A stretch of 64,000 nt of DNA from Sisyra terminalis. Its lineage: Eukaryota > Arthropoda > Insecta > Neuroptera > Sisyridae. Positions within the stretch are counted from its first letter, which is position 1. Each line of letters begins with the position of its first letter. The notes under the pieces are model-generated. The model saw nothing but the letters and a program-made list of their open reading frames with translations. It did not search any database and had not been told where the DNA came from. This document shows, piece by piece, positions 25,501-40,500 of this stretch. The position numbers and the translations under genes are program-made. Location: assembly GCA_958496175.1 (NCBI GenBank), contig OY292278.1:25978001-26042000 (forward strand). The letters are read 5' to 3'.

Positions 25501-28500
25501 AAATATACATTTTCTGAACTAAAATTTAATTGTTCCTCACTATAATAATGTCCATTATCAATTAAAAAAAATGTAATATATTTTCTTTACCACTCCTATA
25601 TTAGGTGATGGCTAATATCCGATTGCCTAGTAAGATCTTTTTCTTTCTTTGTACTGGGGACCTCTCCTAAGAGTTCAATGTCTAATAAGATAGAATACTT
25701 AAAATTTATTACAAATTACATTTCACTCGCGCCTATTTTAATAAACGTTTCTCTCAAGTACATTTTAGATTCGTCAAAAAAAAACAACATAACATTTGTC
25801 CTAATAAATCTGTTTTATCCGGTTATAGTGACCAAATGACAATTTTTATTTCTTTTCTAAAAAATTCAAAAATATTTTTTAGGAAAATTTTTCGGTGTAT
25901 CTATTTTTTTTTACACAAATTCTCTGACTTTGAAAATTAATCACTTTTGTTCCTTAAGCTTATTTATAAAATGATTTTCGACTAGAGACTTCGATCAATG
26001 TTGTAAAGTAAAATTGAATATCACTGTAACTTTCCATATAAATTCTGTTAAACTTATTCTTTAACGAACTGATTCTATACCTACGTGACTTATTTGTATA
26101 TACGATGATGTCTATTTCTTCTCCAATTTAATTACTAATCACTTTATGAAGAAATTAACAATTTCCAGAAGTTCTTGTCAACCTTGACTTTTCTTCTGAC
26201 CCAATGGAATTTTATGATATTTCCTGTCTTTTCATATTTTCCTCATCGCTGAACATCCTGTGTTTTATATAAAACCTAAATAACCAAGGACGATTTCAGG
26301 ATTTTTTCCTGGAAGGGGCACAAGAGGCGAATGGGAAAAAAATCAACAATAACTGTTAGGAATAAACTTAAAATATCAAATCTTCAAGATGAGTTGTGAA
26401 ATATCCATAAAGATCCAATTGAACCTGACCAATTGGACCTAGGTAACAAAGCTAGGGCACAATGATTCTTTAAGGACATAGCGCAGAGGAACTCTGAGGA
26501 GAGGCTCCCAGAACGATGAAGAGGAATAATAATAAGAACAATAACTTGTGACAAGAAACATCACAAATTTCTGAAACAGGTGACTGATTTTAATAAAAAA
26601 TATCATGAAGCATATAATATTAAATTCACAGTTAATAGAACAAGGTTGTGATATAAACTTGGTTCATTATTTGTTTCTTAATGTTTTCCAATTAACCTAA
26701 ATAATCTTCTGTTGTCTCTATTTACCCTTTTTATCCTCTAAATACATTGAATTTATATCTCATTAATTTTCATGCACAAGATAAAATGAAATGAAAATGA
26801 TACAATAATCATAAAATATATTTCTAATATATATTTTATTAATATATATTTTTAACTTTTCTTAAAGTTTGTAACGGTTTATTGAATATATTTATAATGT
26901 TCAACAAGAATTTTTAGACAATTATAATAATAATTTTAAAATTTCCTAATAATTCTTGAGTTTTGAGGATATTTTTTATATTTTTCCATGACTTGAAACT
27001 ATTGTATAAAATTTGTCCTTCTAGTGAAATTTTAATCAAATTTTTCCATTACATGTGTTGTATTCCATTAGTAGAATAGTTTCAAAAAATATAATACCGT
27101 TGGTTAAGAAATTTATATACATGTAATATAATTGGCCTTGTCATCAGGACTTGTCATAACTTCTATGATTCTCAACCGAACTTAATGAAACGTCCCGATT
27201 AAAAAAATTATCTTACGGTGTTTTTAAAACGTCGATAAAATGCTTTTATTAAAAGTCCCGATGTTTTTAAAGAATCCATGACAAGCTAAGGAACAACAGA
27301 AAAACGGAAAGGGAATATACCAGGCGTTCTTAACCTTGTTAGGGATACTGAACCCCAACAATTTTATATTTTTATTCATCGAACTCTTCATAATTGCAAA
27401 AATAAAATATGATTTCTTCAAATTCAAAGCAAACGTTTAAAACTACACATAAATCATATGGGTCGGGGATGTGTACTGATCTCCACCGAACCCGTAAGAC
27501 TGACTCACCGAGCTTCTGGGGTTCGATTGAGCCCAGATAATGAATCACTGGAATATACGGTTTTCGGCGGCCATTTGGATATTTATATAGCCAGGATTAT
27601 ATTATTTTTGTTAATTTTATAATGCAAAACTTTAATGACGACAAGTAATTATTTAGAACTGCTTATCAATCAGTTGTTAGAATTTCCTGTTGATCAATAT
27701 TTATAATCCCCCTCCTTCTGATCAGTGGTGTCTCGCTTTACCAATGTTAAGTTCTAATCACCTTAGACAAGATTATTATATTATAGATTCAAGTATCTGA
27801 AGAGATAAAAGTTTGTACCGTTAAATAAGTGTTCCAGTATTTCCATTAAATTTTTTTCAATTAAATATATTGAAAAAACCATTACAAACTATTGAAACTT
27901 TGACTGAAGTCTCTTTTAGTACAGTCAATTTAGGCAACGTTGCATTTTTTACTTTGTTTTTAATTTAGTTCGCGAATAAATTGGCCCATAATGAAAATTT
28001 AGCCACAAAAGAGACAATTACACTATATTAGAATTGAATTAACAAAAAAATCGCAAAAAGAATAAAAAAACTAAGTTGAAAATATAACGTTGCCAGATTT
28101 GATTGTGCTAAAAGGGACTTGAGCCAAAATTTGTATAAAACTTAAAAAAAGATTAATTAGTTTATCATCTACTTGGGACATTGATCATAAAATCTAAAAT
28201 TTAAATCAATTTTAAAGCCCACTAAGAACATATTTTGGTTCAAGAAAAAAGAGACTTCAATGCTCGATTAAGACAGATACCACACCACATGAAATTATAG
28301 TGTAGAATACGACAAATCTAAATATACAAGAAGCGCTGAATTAATTCTTATTTACCTGAGATTTTTTTTCAATACTTCTGCTAAAATTTATTTTATTTTT
28401 GTTGTCAAAAAATTCTAAAATTGTAGGTATCTACGTAAATAATTTAGAAGCATTCGCTATGAAGTAGACTTTTTTCTATAAATGAAAACAAAATATATAG

Positions 28501-31500
28501 TTTTCTGTGGTTTCCACAAAGTTTATAGGTGTAAATAATCGTAAAGCTTTTCATTGAAACTTAACCGCAAGCTTTTGACTTGCATCCAAATAATTTTATC
28601 TAAGTGCATCTCAGCATCATTTAATACTTGTTGCATTTACCTCACCATTCATTTTATAGTTTTTCTCATTCCAACCCCGAATCCCTCACTCAACTACCCC
28701 TTCTTCAGTAGCAATTCAAACAGTTGGTTTTCCCGAATTCCAAAACAAAATGAAAATTACTTAAATCAAATTTAGCACTTATTCGCCCTCAAAAAAACAA
28801 GGAAAAATTGATTTGACCCGATAAATAAGCGTCGCAACGCTACGCCGCGCCGTTGTGACGTCACAATGACGCAAGCCAATTCCATCTCTTCATTATCACG
28901 AAGTAACCGTAAAGTTTTATCCCCATTCATGGCGTATCGGCAAAACCGTTGCCTTTAGCCTCAAAATAAAATTACTTGTTTACTTTATTTTAGCAATAAA
29001 ACTCAAAACAAATGGAAAATCGAAAAAAAATATGGGTGGAAAAAACGGAGATGAACGAGGAAACACTGAAACGGACATAGAAGCATATAAATGTTCAGGT
29101 TGAAATTCCGATAAATTATTGTTTCTGTTTCACCAGCGCAAAAGCTTTTTTCCTCTGGCAGACAATTCGCAACAAAATTTATTCAGTTCCGGTTTATATG
29201 ATGTGTTCGCTACAATAAAATACACACATACATACAATACACTCATGCACAAAATATTAGAGATTCCCAAAATTTTATATGAAAATAAAACACATGACTT
29301 TCTTGCAAAAAAATACATCATTTTGGTGTACTGTAAAGTACTTATTTCAGTTAAATCGTAGCATGGTAGCCATAGATTTCTAAAAATAAAAAGTTCTGTT
29401 TTATGCATGTGTACCTACCATACCTATGATTGTAAAACTTCTCGATCAAATTCAGATATAATTAATTATTTTTAAAGCTGAAAGACGAAAAGTTTAAGAC
29501 GAATTATTAACGAAACGGCTCATGTGTACTTTAGCATACCTACAATCTGGCAATGTTGCATTTTCGACTTTGTTTTTAATTTAATTCGCGATATTTTTGC
29601 TAATTCAATTCTAATATGGTATAATTCTCTTTTTTGTGACTAAATTTTCATTATGGGCCGATTTAATCGCGAATTAAATTAAAAACAAAGTCGAAATGCA
29701 ACATTGTCAGATTGTAGGTGTGCTAAAGTACACATGAGCCAACGAAACTATAAGGGTCAGGAAGAAACTCAAAATTGACTTTTCTGAATTTTAATGTTAA
29801 AAGGTTATTCTAAGCCAGTGGTTCTTAAGTTGGGCTCAATTGGTGGTTGGTGAGTCAGTCCCGCGGGTTCGTCGGGTTCGTAATGTTTATGTGCTTTATT
29901 CTTAATAATTTTGTTCAATTTGTACACCTATGTATAATTATATACCAATGTTTTGAATTTGTAAGAATCATTTTATTTTTTCATTTAAGAAGAGTTCGGT
30001 GAATAAGCATATGAAACTATTTATTTAAGGACACCCGGAAGAAGTTATACTCCTTTATAAAAGTCTAGTTTTTTTCTGGGGATTAGTTTCACTTGTTCAT
30101 GTTTCATCAAGGGTGGATTCAGGATTTTTTTCTGGGGGGAGGATCTTTCATTTGCAAGTATGTGAAAGGTATGCAATGAAAAAATTCACAGTTCCAGCCA
30201 GAAACATACTAGAGTTTCACTAATGTTCTTTTTGTTATTTTATTCATATATTTTAACAACTCTATTAATTTGATTTGCAAATTTGACCTCATTTTTAGGA
30301 ACCATGAGGATCCATGTTCCCGATTCTTCTAGTAAGATGCGTTACAAGTTGAAATTGCGGAATTTTAATTCCAATTTTCAATAAATTCTTGTTGAACTCG
30401 ACCATGAGTAATAATCCTTTCAAATTCCATCAGTCTATTGTACGATTCTCTGTTTATGAGTAGATAAATCTACAAGAACCAAACAACCATAAAAGGAATG
30501 GTTCAAACTTCAATTATAAAATAATAAATTCTAGTACGAAAGTTCATAACAGTGGTAAATCAAACTGTCATAAAATAAATCCGTAGAAGTCTTAGACTTT
30601 AGAAATTCTTTTAAAGGTCATTTTTGAATGATAAATAAATAATGATAAATTCTCCGTTAAAGCTGCATTTCCTACAAGAGCTTCTGATAATGGATTTCCC
30701 TATTTTCAACAGTGCAATAATTTTCAGAGGGAAACTTTGATTTTTTGTATCAGGAACTCTTTGTGCTATTAATACATTATTTGTTTATTCCTCGATTGTT
30801 TTTCTTTTGCCGTCAAACTGTGTTGTAATAAACAAAAAATTCAATTGAGATAAAAAACAATGACAAAGCGTCGTGCCATTCGCTTGTTTTTATCTGTTTA
30901 TAATGGTGAAGGTAAACAGCTACCTTAATGATTTCCATGGAAACAAACATTGACTCCCAGGATTCCATTAATTCCGGTATTCCGGCTATAGAAATCACCA
31001 CAAAATCAATGTTCCGTCTGGATCAATAGTATCAGATATTCAAGTTGCCCGTAAAGTTGCCATGGTTTTTGAACTATGTCGATGCATATGTTTAGTGCAG
31101 AAGCTGACCTACTCTTCAAAATCAGCAAAGATATTGAATAACGATATTATATTACTATTTTATCAAGGCGATTGTTTCTGTTTGTATACGATAAAATAGT
31201 TGAATATAGGTTTAATATGACCAGTTGGTAATCTCCGGTTTGTACAATTGGATAAAAGTTTAGTACGAGGACTTCCGGGAAGTTTGAGTTAAGAAACATC
31301 TATGCAACATATAAGTATAAATGAACGTTGGCTAAGGTATTTGGGTGTATTTTTTTAACCACATGACTTTTAGAATCTTTTCCAGACCGAATTTTCTTGT
31401 GGTATACTGTGCAAGAGTTACGTTTCCTTCGTGGAGTTGGACGAGCGAATTGAATTTCCAGTCATAAATTATAAGACCGCGCGTTCGTTGGTATTTTTCG

Positions 31501-34500
31501 CTCTATTCCCTGATCGTATCCCGTCGTGTCGTATCCTGTTGCATACATGCGAGAAGGCGCGCTTCCCGAAGATCGATGTAGTCTGGAACTCGGCTTTCGC
31601 CGGGAACAATCTCTCGTCGTATCGGGTACGACGTCTATTGGCGTATCAGAGTCCGGCGTCGCGTAACCCGTCGTCATGACAACCGCACAACCACTTACGC
31701 GGTCGCTGCTGTATCCGTCGATGTCGCTGGACTCATTGTGGCCTTATAAACAAACCTCACTTCCTGTACGTGTGCAATTCCTTACAGTCCCGTTTCCCGC
31801 TGCTTCCTTTGCTTTCAGTTCGTTTTTCTTTTCTTTTTTTTTCTTTCTTTGCTTGCCGCTGCTTTCAAACCTTGACTTGACACGGGAAATCTTTACAACA
31901 CGACAACAACCGCAACAGAAACAGGCTACTTTATTTCCACGCAGACCAGACGTAAAATATGGAGAGCTTTTAGTGTTTTTTCTTTCACTTGCGCTGATTC
32001 ACTGCTGTAAGACTTTTCCATATTGTAACGGAAATTTATTTGATTTACTTAAGATATATATATAGAACACTCTCACACTGACCTATTTAGCAAAATCAAC
32101 CGAGAATTTCTCTTAAGTAACGAAATTTCTTCATAAAAAAAATCACCTATTGTAAATTAACACAAATCAGCAAATATGGGATTAATGGCTGATTTGGACC
32201 CCTTTTTGAATTTGAATAATTCCACTCAAAAATTATTATTTTAAATAAAAAAAAATCCTACTAAGTTTGATCCTCTGCTGATAATGGATATTGCATCCAT
32301 TGCATAGCGACATGCTATGAACCATTACGTATCTTGAATTTGGAACAATTTCACCGTTTTTGATCTTTCAATGAAGAACTACGTCTATTAAGACTGCAGT
32401 AAATTAAAAAACGACTGATTTCTCCTTTACTATAAGCAAAATTGAAGGTGAATTATGAAACAGTATTCATTTTTCCTATTACCATTCACTTTTATATATG
32501 TAAAATATTATGTCATTCTGTTTGTCTGTCCGTTTAAGGATGTTATAGAGATACAATCGGAGACAAAAATAGATAAAAATAGAAATTCGTGAATAATTGC
32601 GTCATATAGCGTAACATGGGGTGAATAAATATGTCGATACTAAAAAAACTGTATACTAGAGTGTCCGTTATTTCCCAAATTTATTTTTTTACAGCGATCG
32701 CCCCCTAAATTTTTAGTTTAAGATATAAAAAAAATATCCAATACAATTAAGCTCTTAATTTCTTGATTAAACCGTGCCGGAATCATATTACTATTACCAT
32801 TTAAACAACATGGGATTATTTGACTTTTTACTTTTATTTTTTTTTCTCAGAAACAAATGTATGAAAAGGTTTAAGGTCAAATTATTCTGACTTAAAAATT
32901 AACGCTCTACAAAAAAGGTCTTGTATGAACTTTAGATTAAATCACTCCATTAAAAGTTATTCAACATTCAACTTGTGCCTAATATAAATCTTGCAATATT
33001 TTCAACTTTTTGCTCATTTTTACTTTTTTTAACTATAAAATCATTGGAAGAGAAGATAAAAATTATTATCATTAGAGCGCAAGTGATTATTTGTATTAAT
33101 TTTATGGCTTGAACTGAAAATTAAACAAAAAAAAAATCATTTTTTGACTATTAAAACCGGTGACATAAGATCCAAATTCGCTATAGTCGTGAAATTCAAT
33201 TTATCCAGGATAAATTTTCGTACTTTAATCAATATTTTGTACCTACGAAGTGAATTTCATACTAATTAATGAGACTATCGACAAAAGTTCAATTATTATT
33301 CGAATTTTTACCTAATTCTTACCATCTATGAGAAATTTCTTAAAACTTGTAGTCAACATCATTTTTATTGAGCCTATAGTCGATTGATTTGTCGTTAAAC
33401 AGTTAAATGTTGAATAACTTATAATAGAGTGATTTAATCGAAAATTCATATAAGACCTTTTTTGTAGAGCGTTAAATTTTACGCCAGAATAATTTGACCT
33501 TAAATCTTTTGATATATTTGTTTCTGAGAAAAAAAATTAAAAGTAAAAAGTCAAATAATCCCATGTCATTTAAATGGTAAAAGTAACATGATTTCGGCAC
33601 GGTTTAATCAAGAAATTAAGAGCTTAATTGTATTGGATAATTTTTTTTTATATCTTAAACTAAAAATTTAGGGGGCGATAGCTGTAAAAAAATCAATTTG
33701 GGAAATAACGGACACCTGTATACAGATTAAGAGAAAATCGAAAATTTTAAACAAAAGAAGAAAAAAAATACAGAAAATTTTTAACTAGCTTTTGGAACTG
33801 AATATGCCTCAATTTCAACTTAACAAATCAATATATTATTGATCCGATGCTCATAAGTTATGAATGTAGAATTTTTGAATATGATTAAATCATAAATAAA
33901 GCATTAAATTAGCATGTTTTTAAGACAATAATAAATAAAAAATAAAAATTAAATTTATATTTCAACATTATATAAAATAATGAAAATGTGATACCGTTGT
34001 CGAATTTATAGATTGGCAATTTTAGTATGTCTCTCTTACATAATGTGAGTGAGCATGCGCGACATGCTCAATATTTTGAAAATAAATTATTTGAGATATT
34101 TCATTCTTTTCCGCTTTATACTGTGTACTCATGAGTGTGACAAAGATAAATGATGCGCTTTATTTTTATCTAACGAAATGTACTAACACAGCTTGTATTA
34201 TATACAAGACGGTACGTCTCAGCTGAGGACAGTGTTGCTGTACTTTCTTAAAACTTATTAGTTTACCAAGAGAAAACCAAATATTCAGTCTGATCATAAT
34301 TTGTTTCTTAAAAACCGTTTAGTGAATTCAAATAAACCTATGCAAAATTAGTTCCCTATGGTTTTAACTGCATATTTTGAAAGTTTGGAATGCCTGATAG
34401 GTTTTTGCTAATAAAAATAAATTTAGTCTGTTCGTGTGCATTATGGGAGGGAAAAATTTGGTACGATAGTTGGTTGCGGATGTTTGTCACGGAAGTTTAT

Positions 34501-37500
34501 TGCAGAAGTTAATGCAGTATAAGAATGCTTTTAGAGGTGATAAAAAGGCATTATTGAGGTATTTTATTTAAGTAAGGGACATTGGAATAATGATGACATA
34601 TACTTCTTGATAGGCAGTGAATTTACTGAATAAGATTGAAGATGTATAATTATTATAATTATGTTACTCCGACGAAGTTGCGAGTATCGGATAGTATGGA
34701 ATTCAATTACGCTGTAAGATATTAAATCTTTTAAAATGTTCCAACTTTTAAACTTTAATGGATGATATAGAAACGATTAAAACTTTAGACTCATTTAGTA
34801 CGCATAAAATACGTAATATGAAACATTCAGTATGAATTTTCTTTTTGCAGCTTTTAGCATAAATTTAAAGTTTTATGCAAAAACTACAAAAGATTAATAA
34901 ATTTTCATTTAAAAGCAAATGATACCCTCTGTACGTTTTGAGAAAACAATCTGAAATCAGTGTTCTCACTAGTTTTGAATATACATACATATACTTCTGT
35001 GACCCTGACGAATATAAAATATGTAAACCTTCTAGTATATTTTAAGTTTTTAAGTTAAGACATATTGTCAAGTGAAGTGTATATACGGTCCTACAAATAT
35101 GAACATATTTTTGGTATAGAAAAGAAAAGATTGAAAAAAAGCCTACAATAAGGAACATTTTAATATAGATGTGTCTTTCAAGATGAATATTGTGTAGAAA
35201 AATGTCAAATATAAGGTAAAATTGATAGTTCAATGAAAATTTTATTTTTCAATTAAAAAAGCACCAAACAAAATATAAAATTTGATCCCCGAACAAATCA
35301 GTCGTGTTTCATATAATATATGATCTCATGAATTATTAAAAGCCAATATCAATCATGTAAGTATGTAGTCAGTAATAATAGAACAATTCGAGTATTCCAA
35401 TTATCAACTCAATTTGATTTCCATTTGAATTTGCTAAGCGCTCAAACAGAATTTCGACAATGTTGTTTATTAGCTTTCATTAACCCTCGACTCCTTCGGG
35501 AGCCGCACTGGCGCACCGTGACAACCGACAAATTGACAAGTCAATTTATTTAGTTATACGGAAATAGGAAGAGAAATATTTGCTATTATGCAAAAAAAAT
35601 AAAGCACTTACGCGTTGATGTTCCAAATTGGGATAAGCTTGACTGGGTCCCGGATAAGTTGGTTGGCGGTTACGAATTGTTGGTTGGCCAGGCTGCGAAC
35701 GGGAACCACTTGTTCCTCCAATTATGCTACCACCGGAAAGACTCGCTCCAGACGCTAAACACATAACAAAACAAAAATATAATTTATTAAAACATCAAAA
35801 TAATAAACAGGTGGTTTTACATTACTAATTATTGGCGAATTTGAAAATCTAATTAAATAAAAATATAAGTTTTTTTTAATGAACTTAACAGCCCCTTAGA
35901 TTTACAAACACAAGCTAAATTGTGTATACTATAAGGACATTTGTTCTTCAAAGTTAATTTTGGGATCAAAATTATCATACTGAGAGGTACTCACCGTACT
36001 TTCAATGTTTTATGTTATAAAAAAAATAGACAATCTTGTTCTTGACTTTTAGAGACCATCTACGACAAATCCATAAAGCTTTAAACATTGGAAGTACTCA
36101 GAGCAGTCAAAAAATGTATTTTTACGTTTTTGACTTATTTATATCTGACGGGCTCGTTTCGATTAATGTTTTAGGACATTCAACGATAACAAATTTATTT
36201 TATAACACAAACGTTTATTTATTTCACGACGCACGCTTATTTATATGCTTACAACAATTGTTTATTTATTTATTTAACACTGTAACTGATTTATAACTGA
36301 ATGCCTAACTGTTTATGGTTTTATGGTTTTACCAACTAAAACTGATTGTTAACGGATTTTTACTGTCTACCATTTATTCTTTTAAATTAAAAATTCTCAA
36401 GGAAACATCGAAATCATCTTTCATCTCATTGTGCTTCCCCACTCTTCCTTTATTTATTTTCTAGGTTCCATGAGAACACAGCAGAACGCCAGATGCAAGG
36501 CGTATTTACACATTTAAATTTTAGGCATGTAACAGTACCTTAAATTTATAGTAACTAAGATACTAAAAAGTAGCTAAAATAATGAAAAAGAGCTAGAAAT
36601 AAAGTATTCAATAAACGTTTAAATGGAGTATCTGACTATCTGGTCATACAATATAATGTTTATTCTGTGATTTTTGTAGTTTGACAAATTTCAGTTGTTT
36701 TATTTTACTAAAATTTGCTTTTATATTAACCTTTTTGTTAAATGTGTTTAATTTAGATAAGAAATATATTATCTGCTAATCTAACAACTATTCCTAATAC
36801 GTTACAAAACCTATATAGTTTGAAAATAATATTTTATTGGTAGATGTTATAAAAACTATTGTATTGGTCCTCAGGGTGAAATTTTTCAATCACATGTATT
36901 AAAAGTAGAATAGTTTCCAAAAATGCCATTGGCTAGGAAATTTGTTTGGGATTTGTTTACATGTAACATACATATAAATGCCATGTCATCAGAATAACTC
37001 CTATCGTTCTAAACCGATCTTGATGAATCTTGGTACCCTTATTCATCAAAAGATTACCATGAATGAGGTTAAAGATGAGTAAAGTCAAATTTCTAGTTCA
37101 GAAATAATAGACATTTGAAACTTATAAAATTATAAAGTTTTTATTTGATGATTTTATTTATTTAAACAACTCTTAACTAAGAATAGTTATTTCTAAAAAA
37201 CTAGCCGAAATTCGAAATTTTTGAGGTCCAAAATACTTTTTTTTTTCTTCCTATACGGAACTTATAAATTTGATTCAAAACTTATGAAAATTAAAGGAAC
37301 GTGGTCTATTTCTATAATGAATTTTCCTGATTTTTGAAAAATGTCAATTTTGCTCGTGAGAAATAAAATTTCTAAAATAAATAAAATTTATTTTATTAAA
37401 TAAAAATAACTAAAATGCATTGATAACATGTTTTACGATGGAAGAAAGAAATGAGAGAAATAAGAATGTTTATTGGAAAATAAATATCACAATGATTTTT

Positions 37501-40500
37501 TTTTTATTTTTATTATTTTTTATTTTAATTTTTTCTGTCAATTTAAATGTTTTCTTTTAACTTAAAACTATAACTGAATTGATTTTTATGAAATTTAAAA
37601 TGCATTTTTTAGTTCTAATAACTATTGAGTATAAATCGTTACGGCCAAAAATAAGAGAATGCATTCCCTACGTATATACCTAAGGGATGAAATAAATTTT
37701 CGGTCTACATAAACAAACGAGTGAATCATTACATACGAATTAAAAAAAGAAAAGGGAAAAAAATCATATCAAATTTGAATTTGAATTAACAACTTGAGAA
37801 CTATATACTTTTGAAGGTGTAATTTTTTATATATATAGGTAACATAATTTATATTGCGGAGAAATGTTGTAACAAGGCTCTTATTTTACAAAGGGAAGCA
37901 TTTAAAAGAAAAACGCTTCTTTAGTTTGTTACACACATGAGGTCACATTTAGATGGTGACATTAATCGTACTGATAAAATTTTATCCGGAGGATAAAGAA
38001 AACATGGGTATTGTTACCTAAAAATAGAAATATATGTAGGATTTATCTAAGAGATATTTTTCTTTGCTAAACAGATACCTGTAGGGAATGGTATAACTAT
38101 CTACTAGTGAAAATACCGACCATTAGACTAATATACTAATATAATTAATATAGTTATTTCTTTACAGTTATAGAAAATTTTAACATCAAAATTTTGGAAA
38201 TTTTACTAGTCAATGAATAGAATTGATAAAGTATCGAGATTCTCTTGTGAAAGACTGAATCCCATTGGATTTTTAATTCACCTTTAATTCGCCATAAGAA
38301 AGACACTTTTCTTGCAAGTTTATGAATCAAAGTGAATGCCGTTTGACACAAAGAAGAAAATAATAAACACTACTAATTAAAAGCAACAACAAGATTTGGA
38401 AATTAATTTGTCGTCATCGACATCGAGGGTAGGAAATCTTATAATGAAAAGCGTCATATTATGGCGAGAAGGAACTTACATGTACAGAAGGAACTTTCTT
38501 TTACATGTTTTCAGATTTTTACTTTAATCACATTTTCACACGATACGTATGAAAACTTACGTACTATACATGTTTAGTTAATTAAAATTTTTCGTGAATG
38601 CAAAAGTATAAAACTTTTGCAAATAAGTATCACCTAAAAGGATATAGGTGGCACCTTCCAGGAAGTTTGAGTTTTAACTCAGTTAATTTTAATCAAAATG
38701 TGGGATTCGTAACTAAATGATACACCATACCTGAATACGAAATTATAAATTTCTACGGTTTATCGTTTTTGGGATTGGCGAATTATAGCTATACATATGA
38801 ACACATTATTGACGTAATGATTATTATTCATATTTTTATTTGCGAATAGTTCTATTAAATTTTACATAAAAAAGTTGCAATAAATTGTTATTTTATATTT
38901 AAAACATCAATATCGTCGAACTTTACATTTTCAATTTTTATAGATCGAACCATATTCATATTAATACACAATAGTTAAAATACATTCAAAAGAAAGGTTT
39001 TGAAACTTGGTTTTGAATTTTGTTTAAATTATTTAATTCAATATGTAAAATAATGCTAGGAAAGTCGATTAATACATCATATTGCATTATAATTTTGTAT
39101 ATTTGAATTAAAAATCAGTTTCAATACACAGATACAAATGGGTAATAAAATTAAACAATAACTGTATTAATTTAATTTTTACTCTGTCGCTATTTGTACA
39201 TGCTGTAGCTACACGCAATTGACTATTTGGACAAACTGTATCGATATACAATGATTGTTTATTCATATTTATACATGATAGTTTATGAGTAAAATCCACT
39301 TCTATATGGTAAATGTTTTCGATAACAATTTTTCGAACAAGTGACCCATGCTGTATTGATAAACAGCTACTTCATAAATGTAAGATGCAAATTTGTATAA
39401 GTAGGCAATTGTATATAATATTTTGAAATACTATACAGTATGTATAAATAGCCAATTTGGCTCATGCTCCTTTTAACGAAATCAATATCTGCCAACGTTG
39501 CATTTTTTCTTTGTTTTTAAATTGATTTGCGAGTAAATCAGGTCATAATGAAAATTTACCAGTAAAAGAGCAAATTACACGATATTAGAATTGAATTAAC
39601 AAAAAAATCGCGAATTTAATTAAAACAAAGTAGAAAATACAACGTTGCCAGATATTGATGTCGTTAAAAGGAACATGAGTCACCAATTTAATCTATCTAC
39701 TCTCTACCTATTTAATCTACCTTCCATTTAATCTTTTTTTTGAAAACTAGTAACTTTTTCGGAAATATTCACAGCCCAATACTGGCAATGGAGTATGGTA
39801 TGGCAGTGGATTAAAATATTTTTTTTTAATAACGTTATATAAGTGTAATTTCTCACGCGCGTAAATTAGTACATACACCGTTTTTTACTATTATTTACCG
39901 TTACTTTATAGCTACCAAGGTCATTAGTGACTAGGGTTAATAAAAATCCGTAAATCGAGAAATATTGAAAATTGCTCGATACAGGATTCGAAAGAAACAC
40001 GTACAAGTTTTGGAGCGGCCTCCTTGACCACTAGCAGGCTGAATAAATATTGTAATTTGTAAAGATTTTTGGATTGGAAAATTTTGATGGATGTATTAAT
40101 TTAAAATATACCGAAGCTCTTTTTAAATGTTTTTAAACGACCTCCTTATATACTAGAGAAGTAGGGACAGCCAAGTTGCGAATATGAATGTAAATATTGA
40201 GAAATTGAGGAAAAAAATTTTATACAGGAAGTCTAAAAACCAAAGTTCTTAAAAACGTGAAGGTGAATAAACCGTGTTCCCCTATAGGACCTAAAGAATA
40301 ATAATCTGTGTAAAACATTATATGAAGAATAAAAAAAATGATTAACGTTTGTGTGAAATGTAATAACTTAATTAATGTATGTCAATACTCAAAGCTCAAA
40401 TGTAATTAAAAATCAATCATAGTTATAACCCCCAAACGGATTACAAGCTCTTTATTGATTTACAATAAGAGTGCGTCGTTTAAAAAATAATCTTTCACAA

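Noticed and set aside
31462..32065. Several 71-129 codon frames in the 31.4-32.1 kb island
   Set aside because: They overlap on both strands, as expected of CpG-rich sequence with few stops, and no domain is visible.
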